From assembly GCA_018377375.1 (NCBI GenBank), contig JAGZZN010000012.1, positions 1-35,889 on the forward strand: a stretch of DNA of 35,889 bases. Direction: 5' to 3'. The stretch is from Streptococcus parasanguinis. Lineage in GTDB: Bacteria; Bacillota; Bacilli; Lactobacillales; Streptococcaceae. This document shows, one piece after another, positions 6,822-13,919 of the stretch (position 1 is the stretch's first letter; each line of letters begins with the position of its first letter). The notes below the pieces were generated by a model. It made no database searches and was not told the DNA's origin. It worked only from the letters and a program-made list of their open reading frames with translations. Both the position numbers and the translations under genes were made by a program.

Positions 6822-7832
6822 ATGTCTCAATCAATTTATTTCGGTACCTATACCAAAAAAGAATCCAAAGGAATTTACAAGGCACAATTCGACCCTGAAA
6901 CAGGCGCATTGAGCCATCTTGAACTAGTGGTAGCTGAGCCCAATCCAACCTATATCGCTTTTTCTAAAAAAGGTAATCTTTATAGTGTCGGAGCTGAAGA
7001 TGGAAAAGGGGGAATCGCTAGTTTTACAGCCGATTTTCAACCGCTCAATCACGTTGTCGAAGAAGGGGCTCCACTCTGCTATGTCTCTGTCGATGATAAC
7101 CGTCAACTAGTCTATGGAGCCAACTATCACAAAGGGCAAGTTCTCGTATACAAGATAGAGGCAGATGGGCGTTTGTCCTTTGTCGATGAAGACACTCACC
7201 ATGGAAGTGGTCCCCACGCCAATCAAGCAAGTCCGCATGCCCACTTTGCAGACCTTACGCCAGATCAGTATCTGATCACATGTGACCTAGGAACAGACAG
7301 TTTGCATGTCTATGATGTCAGTGAGGAAGGAAAACTTACCCAGATCAATCAGTACCAAACAGCTCCAGGATCAGGACCTCGTCACCTTGTCTTTCATCCC
7401 CACTACAAGACTGCTTATCTCATCAATGAATTAAATGCCACAATCGACGTCCTCTTTTATGACGGTATGGGTGAATTCGAACACTTCCAAACCGTTTCCA
7501 CACTTCCATCAGACTACGATGGTCAAAAATGGGCTTCTGCTATCAAGCTCTCAGCCGATGGAAAATTCCTTTATGCATCTAACCGTGCTCACAATTCTAT
7601 CGCTGTATTTAAAGTTGTAGCAGATGGCAGCTTAGAACTCATTGAAATTGTTCCAAGCCAAGGGCTCAATCCACGTGATTTCACTATTAGTCCAGATCAA
7701 AACTACCTCATCGCAGCCCATCAAGATTCACCTAACGCAACAGTCTTCAAGCGGGATTCTGCTAGCGGAAAATTGACCCTTCTATCCGACGACTTCTATG
7801 TTCCAGAGGCAGTTTGTACGGTTTTTCATTAA
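6822..7832 (+). CDS. pgl: Lactonase of the 7-bladed beta-propeller family (6-phosphogluconolactonase type)
   Basis: A cytoplasmic 336-residue member of the Lactonase family (YbhE/Pgl type), which hydrolyses 6-phosphogluconolactone in the oxidative pentose phosphate pathway. Features include the starting blade MSQSIYFGTYTKKESKGIY, repeated blade patterns (GALSHLELV, GRLSFVDED, GKLTQINQY, GSLELIEIV, GKLTLLSDD), the histidine-rich GSGPHANQASPHAHFADLTPD and later GSGPRHLVFHPHYKTAYLINEL, and ASNRAHNSIAVF, all typical. The start is fixed by GAGGTGA four bases before the ATG. It stands alone, divergent from the AI-2E-family gene. Many streptococci have an incomplete oxidative pentose phosphate pathway, and no glucose-6-phosphate dehydrogenase gene is in this window, so the substrate could be another sugar lactone. 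Confidence 0.85.
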   Translation: MSQSIYFGTYTKKESKGIYKAQFDPETGALSHLELVVAEPNPTYIAFSKKGNLYSVGAEDGKGGIASFTADFQPLNHVVEEGAPLCYVSVDDNRQLVYGANYHKGQVLVYKIEADGRLSFVDEDTHHGSGPHANQASPHAHFADLTPDQYLITCDLGTDSLHVYDVSEEGKLTQINQYQTAPGSGPRHLVFHPHYKTAYLINELNATIDVLFYDGMGEFEHFQTVSTLPSDYDGQKWASAIKLSADGKFLYASNRAHNSIAVFKVVADGSLELIEIVPSQGLNPRDFTISPDQNYLIAAHQDSPNATVFKRDSASGKLTLLSDDFYVPEAVCTVFH

Positions 7833-7842
7833 GTCGTTTTAG

Positions 7843-7871
7843 TTGTCAAACCTCTAAAAAAATGATTAAAT
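7843..7871 (+). promoter_or_regulatory. Candidate promoter of the 61-residue protein gene
   Basis: TTGTCA (7843-7848), 17-base spacer ending TGA, TTAAAT (7866-7871). The match is moderate. Confidence 0.4.
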
Positions 7872-7927
7872 AGATGAGAAAAAGGCGCGTGCCTGACTTC
7901 ACAACTTATATTTTAGGAGATCCAAGC

Positions 7928-8113
7928 ATGAATCCAATGGACTTATTTAACCAAGTAAAAGAAATGATCGAAAAGAAAGATTTCGACGCTGCAAAGAAAT
8001 TTGTTGAAGACAACAAAGACAACCTCGGTGACTACCTTGAACAAGCAAAAGGGCTTGTTTCTGGAAATGAAATGGTCAGCGGTGCCTTGGACAAAATCAA
8101 AGGCTTGTTCTAA
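7928..8113 (+). CDS. Small conserved helical protein, 61 residues, unknown function
   Basis: The ATG at 7928 follows TTAGGAGA seven bases upstream, so it is preferred over the in-frame ATG at 7874, which has no ribosome-binding site. The product MNPMDLFNQVKEMIEKKDFD... is predicted to be all helical: two or three amphipathic helices rich in Lys, Asp and Glu (residues 3-30, 32-45, 48-61), with no signal peptide, cysteine or membrane segment. It ends in DKIKGLF. It has its own strong terminator and a plausible promoter, so it looks like a highly expressed independent gene beside eno. I recall similar small proteins in other streptococci but know no function. Confidence 0.75.
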   Translation: MNPMDLFNQVKEMIEKKDFDAAKKFVEDNKDNLGDYLEQAKGLVSGNEMVSGALDKIKGLF

Positions 8114-8120
8114 TAACACG

Positions 8121-8152
8121 ACTCCTCAACGCTGTAGTTGAGGAGTTTTTGT
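8121..8152 (+). terminator. Terminator of the 61-residue protein gene
   Basis: CTCCTCAAC-GCTGTA-GTTGAGGAG followed by TTTTTGTTT. Confidence 0.9.
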
Positions 8153-8163
8153 TTGGCTCGATA

Positions 8164-8198
8164 ACAAAAAAATCCTTGAGAAAACTCAAGGATCTTTT
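8164..8198 (-). terminator. Terminator of eno (probably bidirectional)
   Basis: On the minus strand GATCCTTGAG-TTTT-CTCAAGGATT followed by a run of T (toward 8164). The plus strand also ends in CTTTTT. Confidence 0.88.
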
Positions 8199-8215
8199 TA
8201 GTCTAGTAAACTAGC

Positions 8216-9520
8216 TTATTTCTTAAGGTTGTAGAATGATTTCAATCCACGGTATTCAGCTACTTCACCAAGTTGATCTTCGATGCGAAGCAATTGGTTG
8301 TATTTAGCGATACGGTCTGTACGTGAAAGTGAACCAGTCTTGATTTGTCCTGCGTTTGTTGCAACTGCGATATCAGCGATTGTTGAATCTTCAGTTTCAC
8401 CTGAACGGTGTGATACAACGGCAGTGTAACCAGCTTCTTTCGCCATTTCGATAGCGTCGAATGTTTCAGTAAGAGTACCGATTTGGTTAACTTTGATAAG
8501 GATTGAGTTAGCAGCACCTTCTTCGATACCACGTGAAAGATAGTCAGTGTTTGTTACGAAGAAGTCGTCACCAACCAATTGAACTTTACCACCAAGACGT
8601 TCAGTAAGAGCTTTCCAACCGTCCCAGTCGTTTTCATCCATACCATCTTCGATAGTGATGATAGGGTATTTGTCAACCAATCCTTCAAGGTAAGCGATTT
8701 GTTCTTCAGCAGTACGAACAGCAGCGCCTTCACCTTCAAATTTAGTGTAATCGTAAACTTTGCGTTCTTTATCGTAGAATTCTGATGATGCACAGTCAAA
8801 TCCGATAAATACGTCTTTACCTGGAACATAACCAGCAGCTTCGATAGCAGCGATGATAGTTTCTACACCATCTTCAGTTCCGTCGAAACGAGGAGCAAAT
8901 CCACCTTCGTCACCTACGGCTGTTTCAAGACCACGACCTTTAAGGATTTTCTTAAGAGCGTGGAAGATTTCAGCACCCCAACGAAGAGCTTCTTTGAATG
9001 TAGGTGCACCAGCAGGTACGATCATGAATTCTTGGAAAGCGATTGGAGCATCTGAGTGAGAACCACCGTTGATGATGTTCATCATTGGAGTTGGAAGAAC
9101 TTTAGTGTTGAATCCACCAAGGTAACTGTAAAGTGGGATTTCAAGGTAGTCAGCAGCTGCACGAGCAACGGCAATAGACACACCAAGGATAGCGTTTGCT
9201 CCCAATTTACCTTTGTTAGGAGTACCGTCAAGAGCGATCATAGCACGGTCGATAGCTTGTTGATCACGTACATCATAGCCGATGATAGCTTCAGCAATAA
9301 TGTTGTTTACGTTGTCAACAGCTTTTTGAGTACCAAGACCACCGTAACGAGATTTGTCACCGTCACGAAGTTCAACTGCTTCGTGTTCACCAGTAGAAGC
9401 TCCTGATGGAACCATACCACGTCCATGAGCACCTGATTCAGTATAAACTTCTACTTCAAGTGTTGGGTTACCGCGTGAGTCTAGGACTTCGCGAGCGTAA
9501 ACATCAGTAATAATTGACAT
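8216..9520 (-). CDS. eno: Enolase
   Basis: Phosphopyruvate hydratase: interconverts 2-phosphoglycerate and phosphoenolpyruvate in glycolysis. In streptococci it is also found on the surface as a plasminogen receptor. The 434 residues match the streptococcal length. It has an N-terminal MSIITDVYAREVLDSRGNPTLEVEV, the mobile loop SGASTGEHEAVELRDGD, magnesium ligands in GFDCASSEFY, TIEDGMDENDW and LVGDDFFVTN, and the signature ILIKVNQIGTLTETFDAIE with the catalytic lysine. SHRSGETEDSTIADIAVA is also intact. AAGGAG precedes the ATG, and a promoter TTGAAA-N17-TATGAT lies at 9588-9560. Codon usage is visibly that of a highly expressed gene, which also leaves several long antisense open frames without meaning. 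Confidence 0.98.
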   Translation of the reverse strand: MSIITDVYAREVLDSRGNPTLEVEVYTESGAHGRGMVPSGASTGEHEAVELRDGDKSRYGGLGTQKAVDNVNNIIAEAIIGYDVRDQQAIDRAMIALDGTPNKGKLGANAILGVSIAVARAAADYLEIPLYSYLGGFNTKVLPTPMMNIINGGSHSDAPIAFQEFMIVPAGAPTFKEALRWGAEIFHALKKILKGRGLETAVGDEGGFAPRFDGTEDGVETIIAAIEAAGYVPGKDVFIGFDCASSEFYDKERKVYDYTKFEGEGAAVRTAEEQIAYLEGLVDKYPIITIEDGMDENDWDGWKALTERLGGKVQLVGDDFFVTNTDYLSRGIEEGAANSILIKVNQIGTLTETFDAIEMAKEAGYTAVVSHRSGETEDSTIADIAVATNAGQIKTGSLSRTDRIAKYNQLLRIEDQLGEVAEYRGLKSFYNLKK

Positions 9521-9559
9521 TTCTTACTCTCCTTATTGAGTTATATTTTTTACTCCTCT

Positions 9560-9588
9560 ATCATATCGTAATTAGGCTATTTTTTCAA
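9560..9588 (-). promoter_or_regulatory. Sigma-A promoter of eno
   Basis: TTGAAA (9588-9583), a 17-base spacer and TATGAT (9565-9560) on the minus strand, about 40 bases before the ATG. Confidence 0.75.
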
Positions 9589-9716
9589 GAAAAAACAAGG
9601 AAATCTACGAAAATTGAGAAGTTTTTAACAAGAAAACGGTTCCACTGTCTTATTTTCTTCCATTTCCCCTCCTTATTTAATTTTTTAGCATTCCTCTACT
9701 CTTCTGCTACGCTTTA

Positions 9717-9725
9717 TGCTATACT
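9717..9725 (+). promoter_or_regulatory. Extended -10 abutting the DUF1694 gene start (leaderless architecture)
   Basis: TGCTATACT ends only six bases before the ATG at 9732, and no Shine-Dalgarno is present. Transcription starting seven bases after the -10 would begin at the start codon. Confidence 0.6.
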
Positions 9726-9731
9726 AAACTT

Positions 9732-10184
9732 ATGACAGATATTAATAAAACGATTTTAGAAAAAGCTGCTGGTCCTACTCGGTTCAATCCTGATGAACAG
9801 CGTCGATTTTTGGAGACTTATGAGGAGCGTGTGATTGCATCATGTACCTTGGAGGAGGCAAGGGACAATCTCTATTTGGAGCACTATTCTTCAATTCTTA
9901 CGAACATTTCAGAACGCTTTCATCCTGTTTTGGTCAAGATCTCCCCAGTTTTAGATGAAAGCAGCCAGCTACAATATTTGAAAAAAACCAAGGATCTTGG
10001 TCTTGTAGCAAGCATCGTTTCGGATGACTGTCGCCATTCTCCCTTTGGTCTCATCATCCATACGGATCATCCATCTGGAATTTCACCAACAGACATGAAT
10101 CTCCAGTATCCAAATTTATTTGAAAAGAAAGAAGAGACTGCTAGTACAGAAAAGAAATCATTTTGGAAACGCCTCTTTGGCTAA
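9732..10184 (+). CDS. DUF1694 (YueI-family) protein
   Basis: A 150-residue cytoplasmic protein of the YueI family, whose function is unknown. The body runs from TRFNPDEQRRFLETYEERVIASCTLEEA through HPVLVKISPVLDESSQLQYLKKTKDLGLVASIV to PFGLIIHTDHPSG and resembles the ribosomal L7Ae-like fold proposed for this family. A lysine-rich tail ends in KKSFWKRLFG. The start has no ribosome-binding site; an extended -10 ends six bases upstream, so the message is predicted to be leaderless. It is a single gene with its own terminator, between divergent eno and convergent glycerate kinase. Confidence 0.85.
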   Translation: MTDINKTILEKAAGPTRFNPDEQRRFLETYEERVIASCTLEEARDNLYLEHYSSILTNISERFHPVLVKISPVLDESSQLQYLKKTKDLGLVASIVSDDCRHSPFGLIIHTDHPSGISPTDMNLQYPNLFEKKEETASTEKKSFWKRLFG

Positions 10185-10189
10185 AGAAA

Positions 10190-10232
10190 GAACCAATTGA
10201 AAAGGAATTTCCTTCTCAATTGGTTTTTTAGT
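10190..10232. terminator. Terminator between the DUF1694 and glycerate kinase genes
   Basis: AACCAATTGA (10191-10200) pairs with TCAATTGGTT (10216-10225), interrupted by AAAGGAATTTCCTTC which folds on itself, and is followed by TTTTTAG. It probably serves both converging genes. Confidence 0.85.
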
Positions 10233-11343
10233 TTGCTTTCATTTTCAAAAGGTTCCCAATATTTCGAGCGCAGGAAATCAGATTCCTTTCAGCATGAGCG
10301 AGTGCATCTGCTACCTCACAAGGACCAGGTACGATAGAGAAGGCAGCTTCAATGTGATGACTAGGTAAAGCAGGCAAATCCTCCGCTAAGCTACCACAAA
10401 TAGCAAGCACTGGGATCTTCTCTGGTGTTCGTTTGGCTACCCCGACAGGTGCCTTACCAGAAAGAGATTGGAGATCCATCCTACCTTCCCCGACCACGAC
10501 CAGATCAGCTTTTTGTACTTTGTGATCAAAGTCAATCAAATCAAGGATTTTTTCAATTCCTGAGGAGATCTGACCACCGGCAAAAGCGACCAAGCCAGCA
10601 GCCATGCCACCTCCAGCTCCGGCACCAGGCATGGACAATATTCGTGCATCTACTAATTGGTAAAAACCCTGCATAGCCTGATCAACAGCTGGAAACAGAA
10701 GGGGATTTAATCCCTTTTGCCCACCAAAGATATAGGTCGCTCCTTGACTGCCACAGAGAGGATTGGTTACATCCGTTAAGACTTGGAGCTCGATGTCTTC
10801 TAAAACTTTTGGAACCGCACTGGTATCTATTCTAGCTACACGACCGAGCGAAGCCCCGACAGGACGAAGCAGATGGCCTTGATCATCATAGAAGGCTACC
10901 CCTAATCCGGCTGCCATCCCAATCCCACCATCATTTGTTGCAGAACCGCCAATTCCCACACAGATCGTTTTAACCCCTTGGTCAACCAATTGCAAAATAA
11001 GTTCACCAATTCCTCGTGTTTCCAGTTCAAGAGGATTTCGTTTTTCAGCTGGAATGGAGCCTAAACCGACAAGTGAGGCCATTTCAAAAAAAGCCATCTT
11101 ATCTTTTTGGTAGTAGGACATTGAAACAGGCTGTCCAAATGGTCCGGTTACTTGAGTTTGGTACTCCGTTACATCCAGAACTCCAGCTAGGGTTTCCATG
11201 GTGCCTTCGCCTCCATCCCCAATAGGAAGGAGGTCAAAAGTTGCATCTGGTAGAGCCTCTTGAAATCCTTTTTTCAAGGCTTCTGCTACTTGTTTGGCAG
11301 ATAATGATTCTTTAAATGAATCCGGGGCTAGTAGGATATGCAT
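10228..11343 (-). CDS. glxK: Glycerate kinase
   Basis: Phosphorylates glycerate with ATP, feeding phosphoglycerate into lower glycolysis next to eno. The 371-residue GckA/GarK-type protein starts MHILLAPDSFKESLSAKQVAEALKKGF. It contains the family motifs LLPIGDGGEGTMETLAG, GVGGSATNDGGIGMAAGLG (glycine-rich nucleotide loop), LTDVTNPLCGSQGATYIFGGQKG, SMPGAGAGGGMAAGL, VVGEGRMDLQSLSGKAPVGVA. AAAGGAA, the ribosome-binding site, lies inside the end of serB, and the two frames overlap by 16 bases, so translation is coupled. Whether the product is 2- or 3-phosphoglycerate is not decidable here. Confidence 0.93.
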   Translation of the reverse strand: MHILLAPDSFKESLSAKQVAEALKKGFQEALPDATFDLLPIGDGGEGTMETLAGVLDVTEYQTQVTGPFGQPVSMSYYQKDKMAFFEMASLVGLGSIPAEKRNPLELETRGIGELILQLVDQGVKTICVGIGGSATNDGGIGMAAGLGVAFYDDQGHLLRPVGASLGRVARIDTSAVPKVLEDIELQVLTDVTNPLCGSQGATYIFGGQKGLNPLLFPAVDQAMQGFYQLVDARILSMPGAGAGGGMAAGLVAFAGGQISSGIEKILDLIDFDHKVQKADLVVVGEGRMDLQSLSGKAPVGVAKRTPEKIPVLAICGSLAEDLPALPSHHIEAAFSIVPGPCEVADALAHAERNLISCARNIGNLLKMKAN

Positions 11344-11996
11344 GCTGTTTCCTTTCTATGCTGGTCTAGAATTTCAAGAACAAGGCTTAAATCCCTCTTC
11401 TCGATACGATATGGGGCTCGCTCAGCGACGATTGGCTTGGCCATAAAGGCAATCCCGATACCGGCTGTTTCAATCATCGGAAGATCATTGGCACCATCTC
11501 CCATCGCAATCGTCTGACTTCGTGGGACATGATTTTCTTTCGCCCAGGTTAAAAGTGCCTCTTTTTTCCTTTCAGGAGTGATTATCCCACCGAGGACTTC
11601 CCCTGTTAGACGGCCATCAAAAGTCCTCAAACGATTGGCAAGGACCAGATCAATTCCTAAAGACCTTGCGATGGGATCAATGACTTCATGAAATCCCCCC
11701 GAAACAAGACCAACCTTGTAACCTCTTTGATGCAGTTCCATGATCAATGTCTCAGCACCAGGCGTGACTTCCATCTGCTCCAAAATTTTCGGAAAGATAG
11801 AGGTCTCTAATCCCTTCAATAAAGCAACACGCGCCTCTAAAGATGCTGTAAAATCCAGCTTCCCATTCATTGCTTGTGCTGTAATCTCAGCCACTTTTTC
11901 TCCCACGCCAGCTTCTTGAGCTAGTAGATCAATCCCTTCCTGTCGGATCAAGGTTCCATCTACATCCATAACGAGAAGACCTGTTACTTCTTTCAT
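11328..11996 (-). CDS. serB: Phosphoserine phosphatase (HAD superfamily)
   Basis: Removes phosphate from L-phosphoserine, the last step of serine synthesis. The 222 residues contain HAD motif I MDVDGTLI followed by the SerB-type RQEGIDLLA (substrate-recognising Glu), motif II VGLVSGGFHEVI, the lysine in TPERKKEALLTWA, and motif III MGDGANDLPMIETAGIGIAF. This is a short SerB without the ACT domains of some longer forms. It heads a two-gene unit with glycerate kinase and has its own promoter after the ezrA terminator. Pairing with a glycerate-using kinase suggests a shared serine/glycerate/phosphoglycerate node, but that is inference. Confidence 0.9.
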   Translation of the reverse strand: MKEVTGLLVMDVDGTLIRQEGIDLLAQEAGVGEKVAEITAQAMNGKLDFTASLEARVALLKGLETSIFPKILEQMEVTPGAETLIMELHQRGYKVGLVSGGFHEVIDPIARSLGIDLVLANRLRTFDGRLTGEVLGGIITPERKKEALLTWAKENHVPRSQTIAMGDGANDLPMIETAGIGIAFMAKPIVAERAPYRIEKRDLSLVLEILDQHRKETACISY

Positions 11997-12023
11997 CGCT
12001 TTCCTTTCTTATTTCTCCCTTAC

Positions 12024-12052
12024 TATACAAAAATAGGGTTTAAATTTCAAGT
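12024..12052 (-). promoter_or_regulatory. Sigma-A promoter of serB-glxK
   Basis: TTGAAA (12052-12047), 17-base spacer, TATAGT (12029-12024) on the minus strand, with GAAAGGAAAG in the leader. Confidence 0.75.
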
Positions 12053-12073
12053 TTCAATTATGATTTGAAGATA

Positions 12074-12104
12074 AAAAAATGACCTCCTAAAAGGTCATTT
12101 TTCT
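12074..12104 (-). terminator. Terminator of ezrA
   Basis: On the minus strand AAAATGACC-TTTTAGGA-GGTCATTTTTTT, a few bases after the ezrA stop codon. Confidence 0.9.
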
Positions 12105-12108
12105 GTTA

Positions 12109-13833
12109 TTAAAAGCGAATTTGCTCGCGGGTTTTTTCATAGGAAGTAACAAAGCGATCAGTTACGCCTGCTTCTACCATTTCCAAAGCATCTGAGATGA
12201 CTTTGAAGGAAGCCGCATAGTCATATTCTCTTTCGAAAATATAAAGGGACTCATCAAAGGCTGCCTGTACATGATCATCAAATGAACGGTAACGGTTCGA
12301 GTATTGCAACAATTGTTCTGTCAATGTTGCATTTTGAACAATTCGATACGCCGCTTCTTCCAATTCATTCATATCATTGGTCAAGATTTCCAACAAACGA
12401 TTGGTTGATTCGATGTTGATTTTATCCCCTTCTAACTCATCCATCAAAGCTTCTGTATTGTTACTTGCAGTGAAGAAAATTTCTAAGAATTCTTGAGGAA
12501 TTCCTGGCAAGTTCCGTTTGTCCATATAGCGTTTAATGGCATGCAAACGGTTGGCATAGATGTTGACTTTTTGGCGAGCATTGGCATCGTCTTTTTCAAT
12601 TTTTGAAAGGGAATCACTTAAGCCAATTTGCTCATCTTCGATTTCTTTCAAGCGAGCTTCAATAGCTTCTAACTCTTCTTCTACGATAGAATAGGCCTTT
12701 TGTGTTTCAGATGAATCTTTCAAGGCATCTTCTACCACATTTTCTTGTGAAGATAGCTCAGCTTCCAACTCTTTTAACTGTTGGCTGAAGCTTTCATTCA
12801 AGACAAATGTTTTACCGAGACGTTCCACTTCTGCCGCAAGCTTGCTATTGTTATCTTTAGCATGTTTCAAATAGCCAGGCAGTTGTTTCACTAACTTCTT
12901 CACAACTTTTTGTGATTCAATTTCACGAGTAAAGATGTGATACAATGCATCGATTTCTTCTTGAATTTGTTCATTTTCGTAAATGGCATTGTCCAATTCA
13001 AGGGCAGATACATTTGCCATATTGTTCTTCAAAGAAGCATGCAACTGTTGGAAACGAGATTCAATATCTGTTTCAGTGAAGTGGTATCCAGATTCCAAAA
13101 GCTTGCGGTAGCCACTTTCCAAATCCTCTAATTGATCAGGAAGTTTTGTTTGAAGAGCAGTGACAATTTCTGGCACTCGCTCAACAATTTGTTTTAAGGC
13201 TACAATATGATTTTCAGCTGTATCAAGGATTTCAGCCGCTTCAACAGGGTCACCTGAAGAATTCAAGGTTACAAATTGTGAAAACTCAGATTGAATATTT
13301 CCAATTTGTTTTTCAATTTCAGGAAGTGCACTGCCATAACGATCTGGGTCTGAAGTGACTTCTTTTTGAAGTTCTTCAAACATATCCAAGGCATGAACCA
13401 CACGACCGCTATTCTTTTGTTCCTGCTCTTCCAGATCAGAAAGGGCTTTGCGAATCGCCTTGATATCTTCGTCGATCAATTGGATCTGACTTTCGATATT
13501 GTCAATGGCTTGTTTGGCCTTCATGAAACGGAAAGAATTGTTATAGCCTTCCGCTTCAAACAGATTGTTTTCAATATCAGCAAATGAATTTAAGGATAAA
13601 TCTACCCATTTTTGATTCCATTCACGAAATGCAATTTGACTTTGACCAATCAAATGCATGTTTTTTACGGCCTCTACTTCATCGTTGACCGGAAGGTTGT
13701 ATAACTTTTCTTTTCGTTCTTCCAGTGCTGCCAGTAAGGCTTCATTTCTTTTTCTCAAAATGACTGCAACCACATATCCTACAATCAAGATAAGGGCGAC
13801 AATAAAGATGAGAACAATTAGTCCACTAGACAT
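12109..13833 (-). CDS. ezrA: Septation ring formation regulator EzrA
   Basis: Membrane-anchored modulator of FtsZ ring assembly that also links division with peptidoglycan synthesis. The 574 residues start with one transmembrane helix (about residues 3-25, LIVLIFIVALILIVGYVVAVIL), then a basic RKRNE stop-transfer, and a long cytoplasmic rod of spectrin-like helical repeats, visible as continuous charged heptads (for example SSQENVVEDALKDSSETQKAYSIVEEELEAIEARLKEIEDEQ). The C-terminal region ITDRFVTSYEKTREQIRF-like end (GVTDRFVTSYEKTRE) matches the family. AAGGAG precedes the ATG, and an extended -10 in the 86-base gap after gyrB gives it its own promoter in addition to read-through. Confidence 0.95.
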   Translation of the reverse strand: MSSGLIVLIFIVALILIVGYVVAVILRKRNEALLAALEERKEKLYNLPVNDEVEAVKNMHLIGQSQIAFREWNQKWVDLSLNSFADIENNLFEAEGYNNSFRFMKAKQAIDNIESQIQLIDEDIKAIRKALSDLEEQEQKNSGRVVHALDMFEELQKEVTSDPDRYGSALPEIEKQIGNIQSEFSQFVTLNSSGDPVEAAEILDTAENHIVALKQIVERVPEIVTALQTKLPDQLEDLESGYRKLLESGYHFTETDIESRFQQLHASLKNNMANVSALELDNAIYENEQIQEEIDALYHIFTREIESQKVVKKLVKQLPGYLKHAKDNNSKLAAEVERLGKTFVLNESFSQQLKELEAELSSQENVVEDALKDSSETQKAYSIVEEELEAIEARLKEIEDEQIGLSDSLSKIEKDDANARQKVNIYANRLHAIKRYMDKRNLPGIPQEFLEIFFTASNNTEALMDELEGDKINIESTNRLLEILTNDMNELEEAAYRIVQNATLTEQLLQYSNRYRSFDDHVQAAFDESLYIFEREYDYAASFKVISDALEMVEAGVTDRFVTSYEKTREQIRF

Positions 13834-13875
13834 ATAAAAACTCCTTCATCGTATTACTTGAACGTAATCCTAGTA

Positions 13876-13884
13876 ATTATACCA
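13876..13884 (-). promoter_or_regulatory. Extended -10 promoter of ezrA
   Basis: TGGTATAAT on the minus strand in the gyrB-ezrA gap, about 42 bases before the ATG; no strong -35. Confidence 0.65.
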
Positions 13885-13919
13885 TAAAATATCCATTAAT
13901 GGGAAGCGTTCGGTGAATT

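Noticed and set aside
8260..9406. Several long open frames opposite or shifted within eno
   Set aside because: They are low-complexity shadows caused by the strongly biased codons of enolase; none has a start signal and enolase itself is unmistakable.
9631..9644. A cre-like AGAAAACGGTTCCA upstream of eno
   Set aside because: It has at least two mismatches at conserved positions and lies more than 40 bases upstream of the -35; too weak to call.
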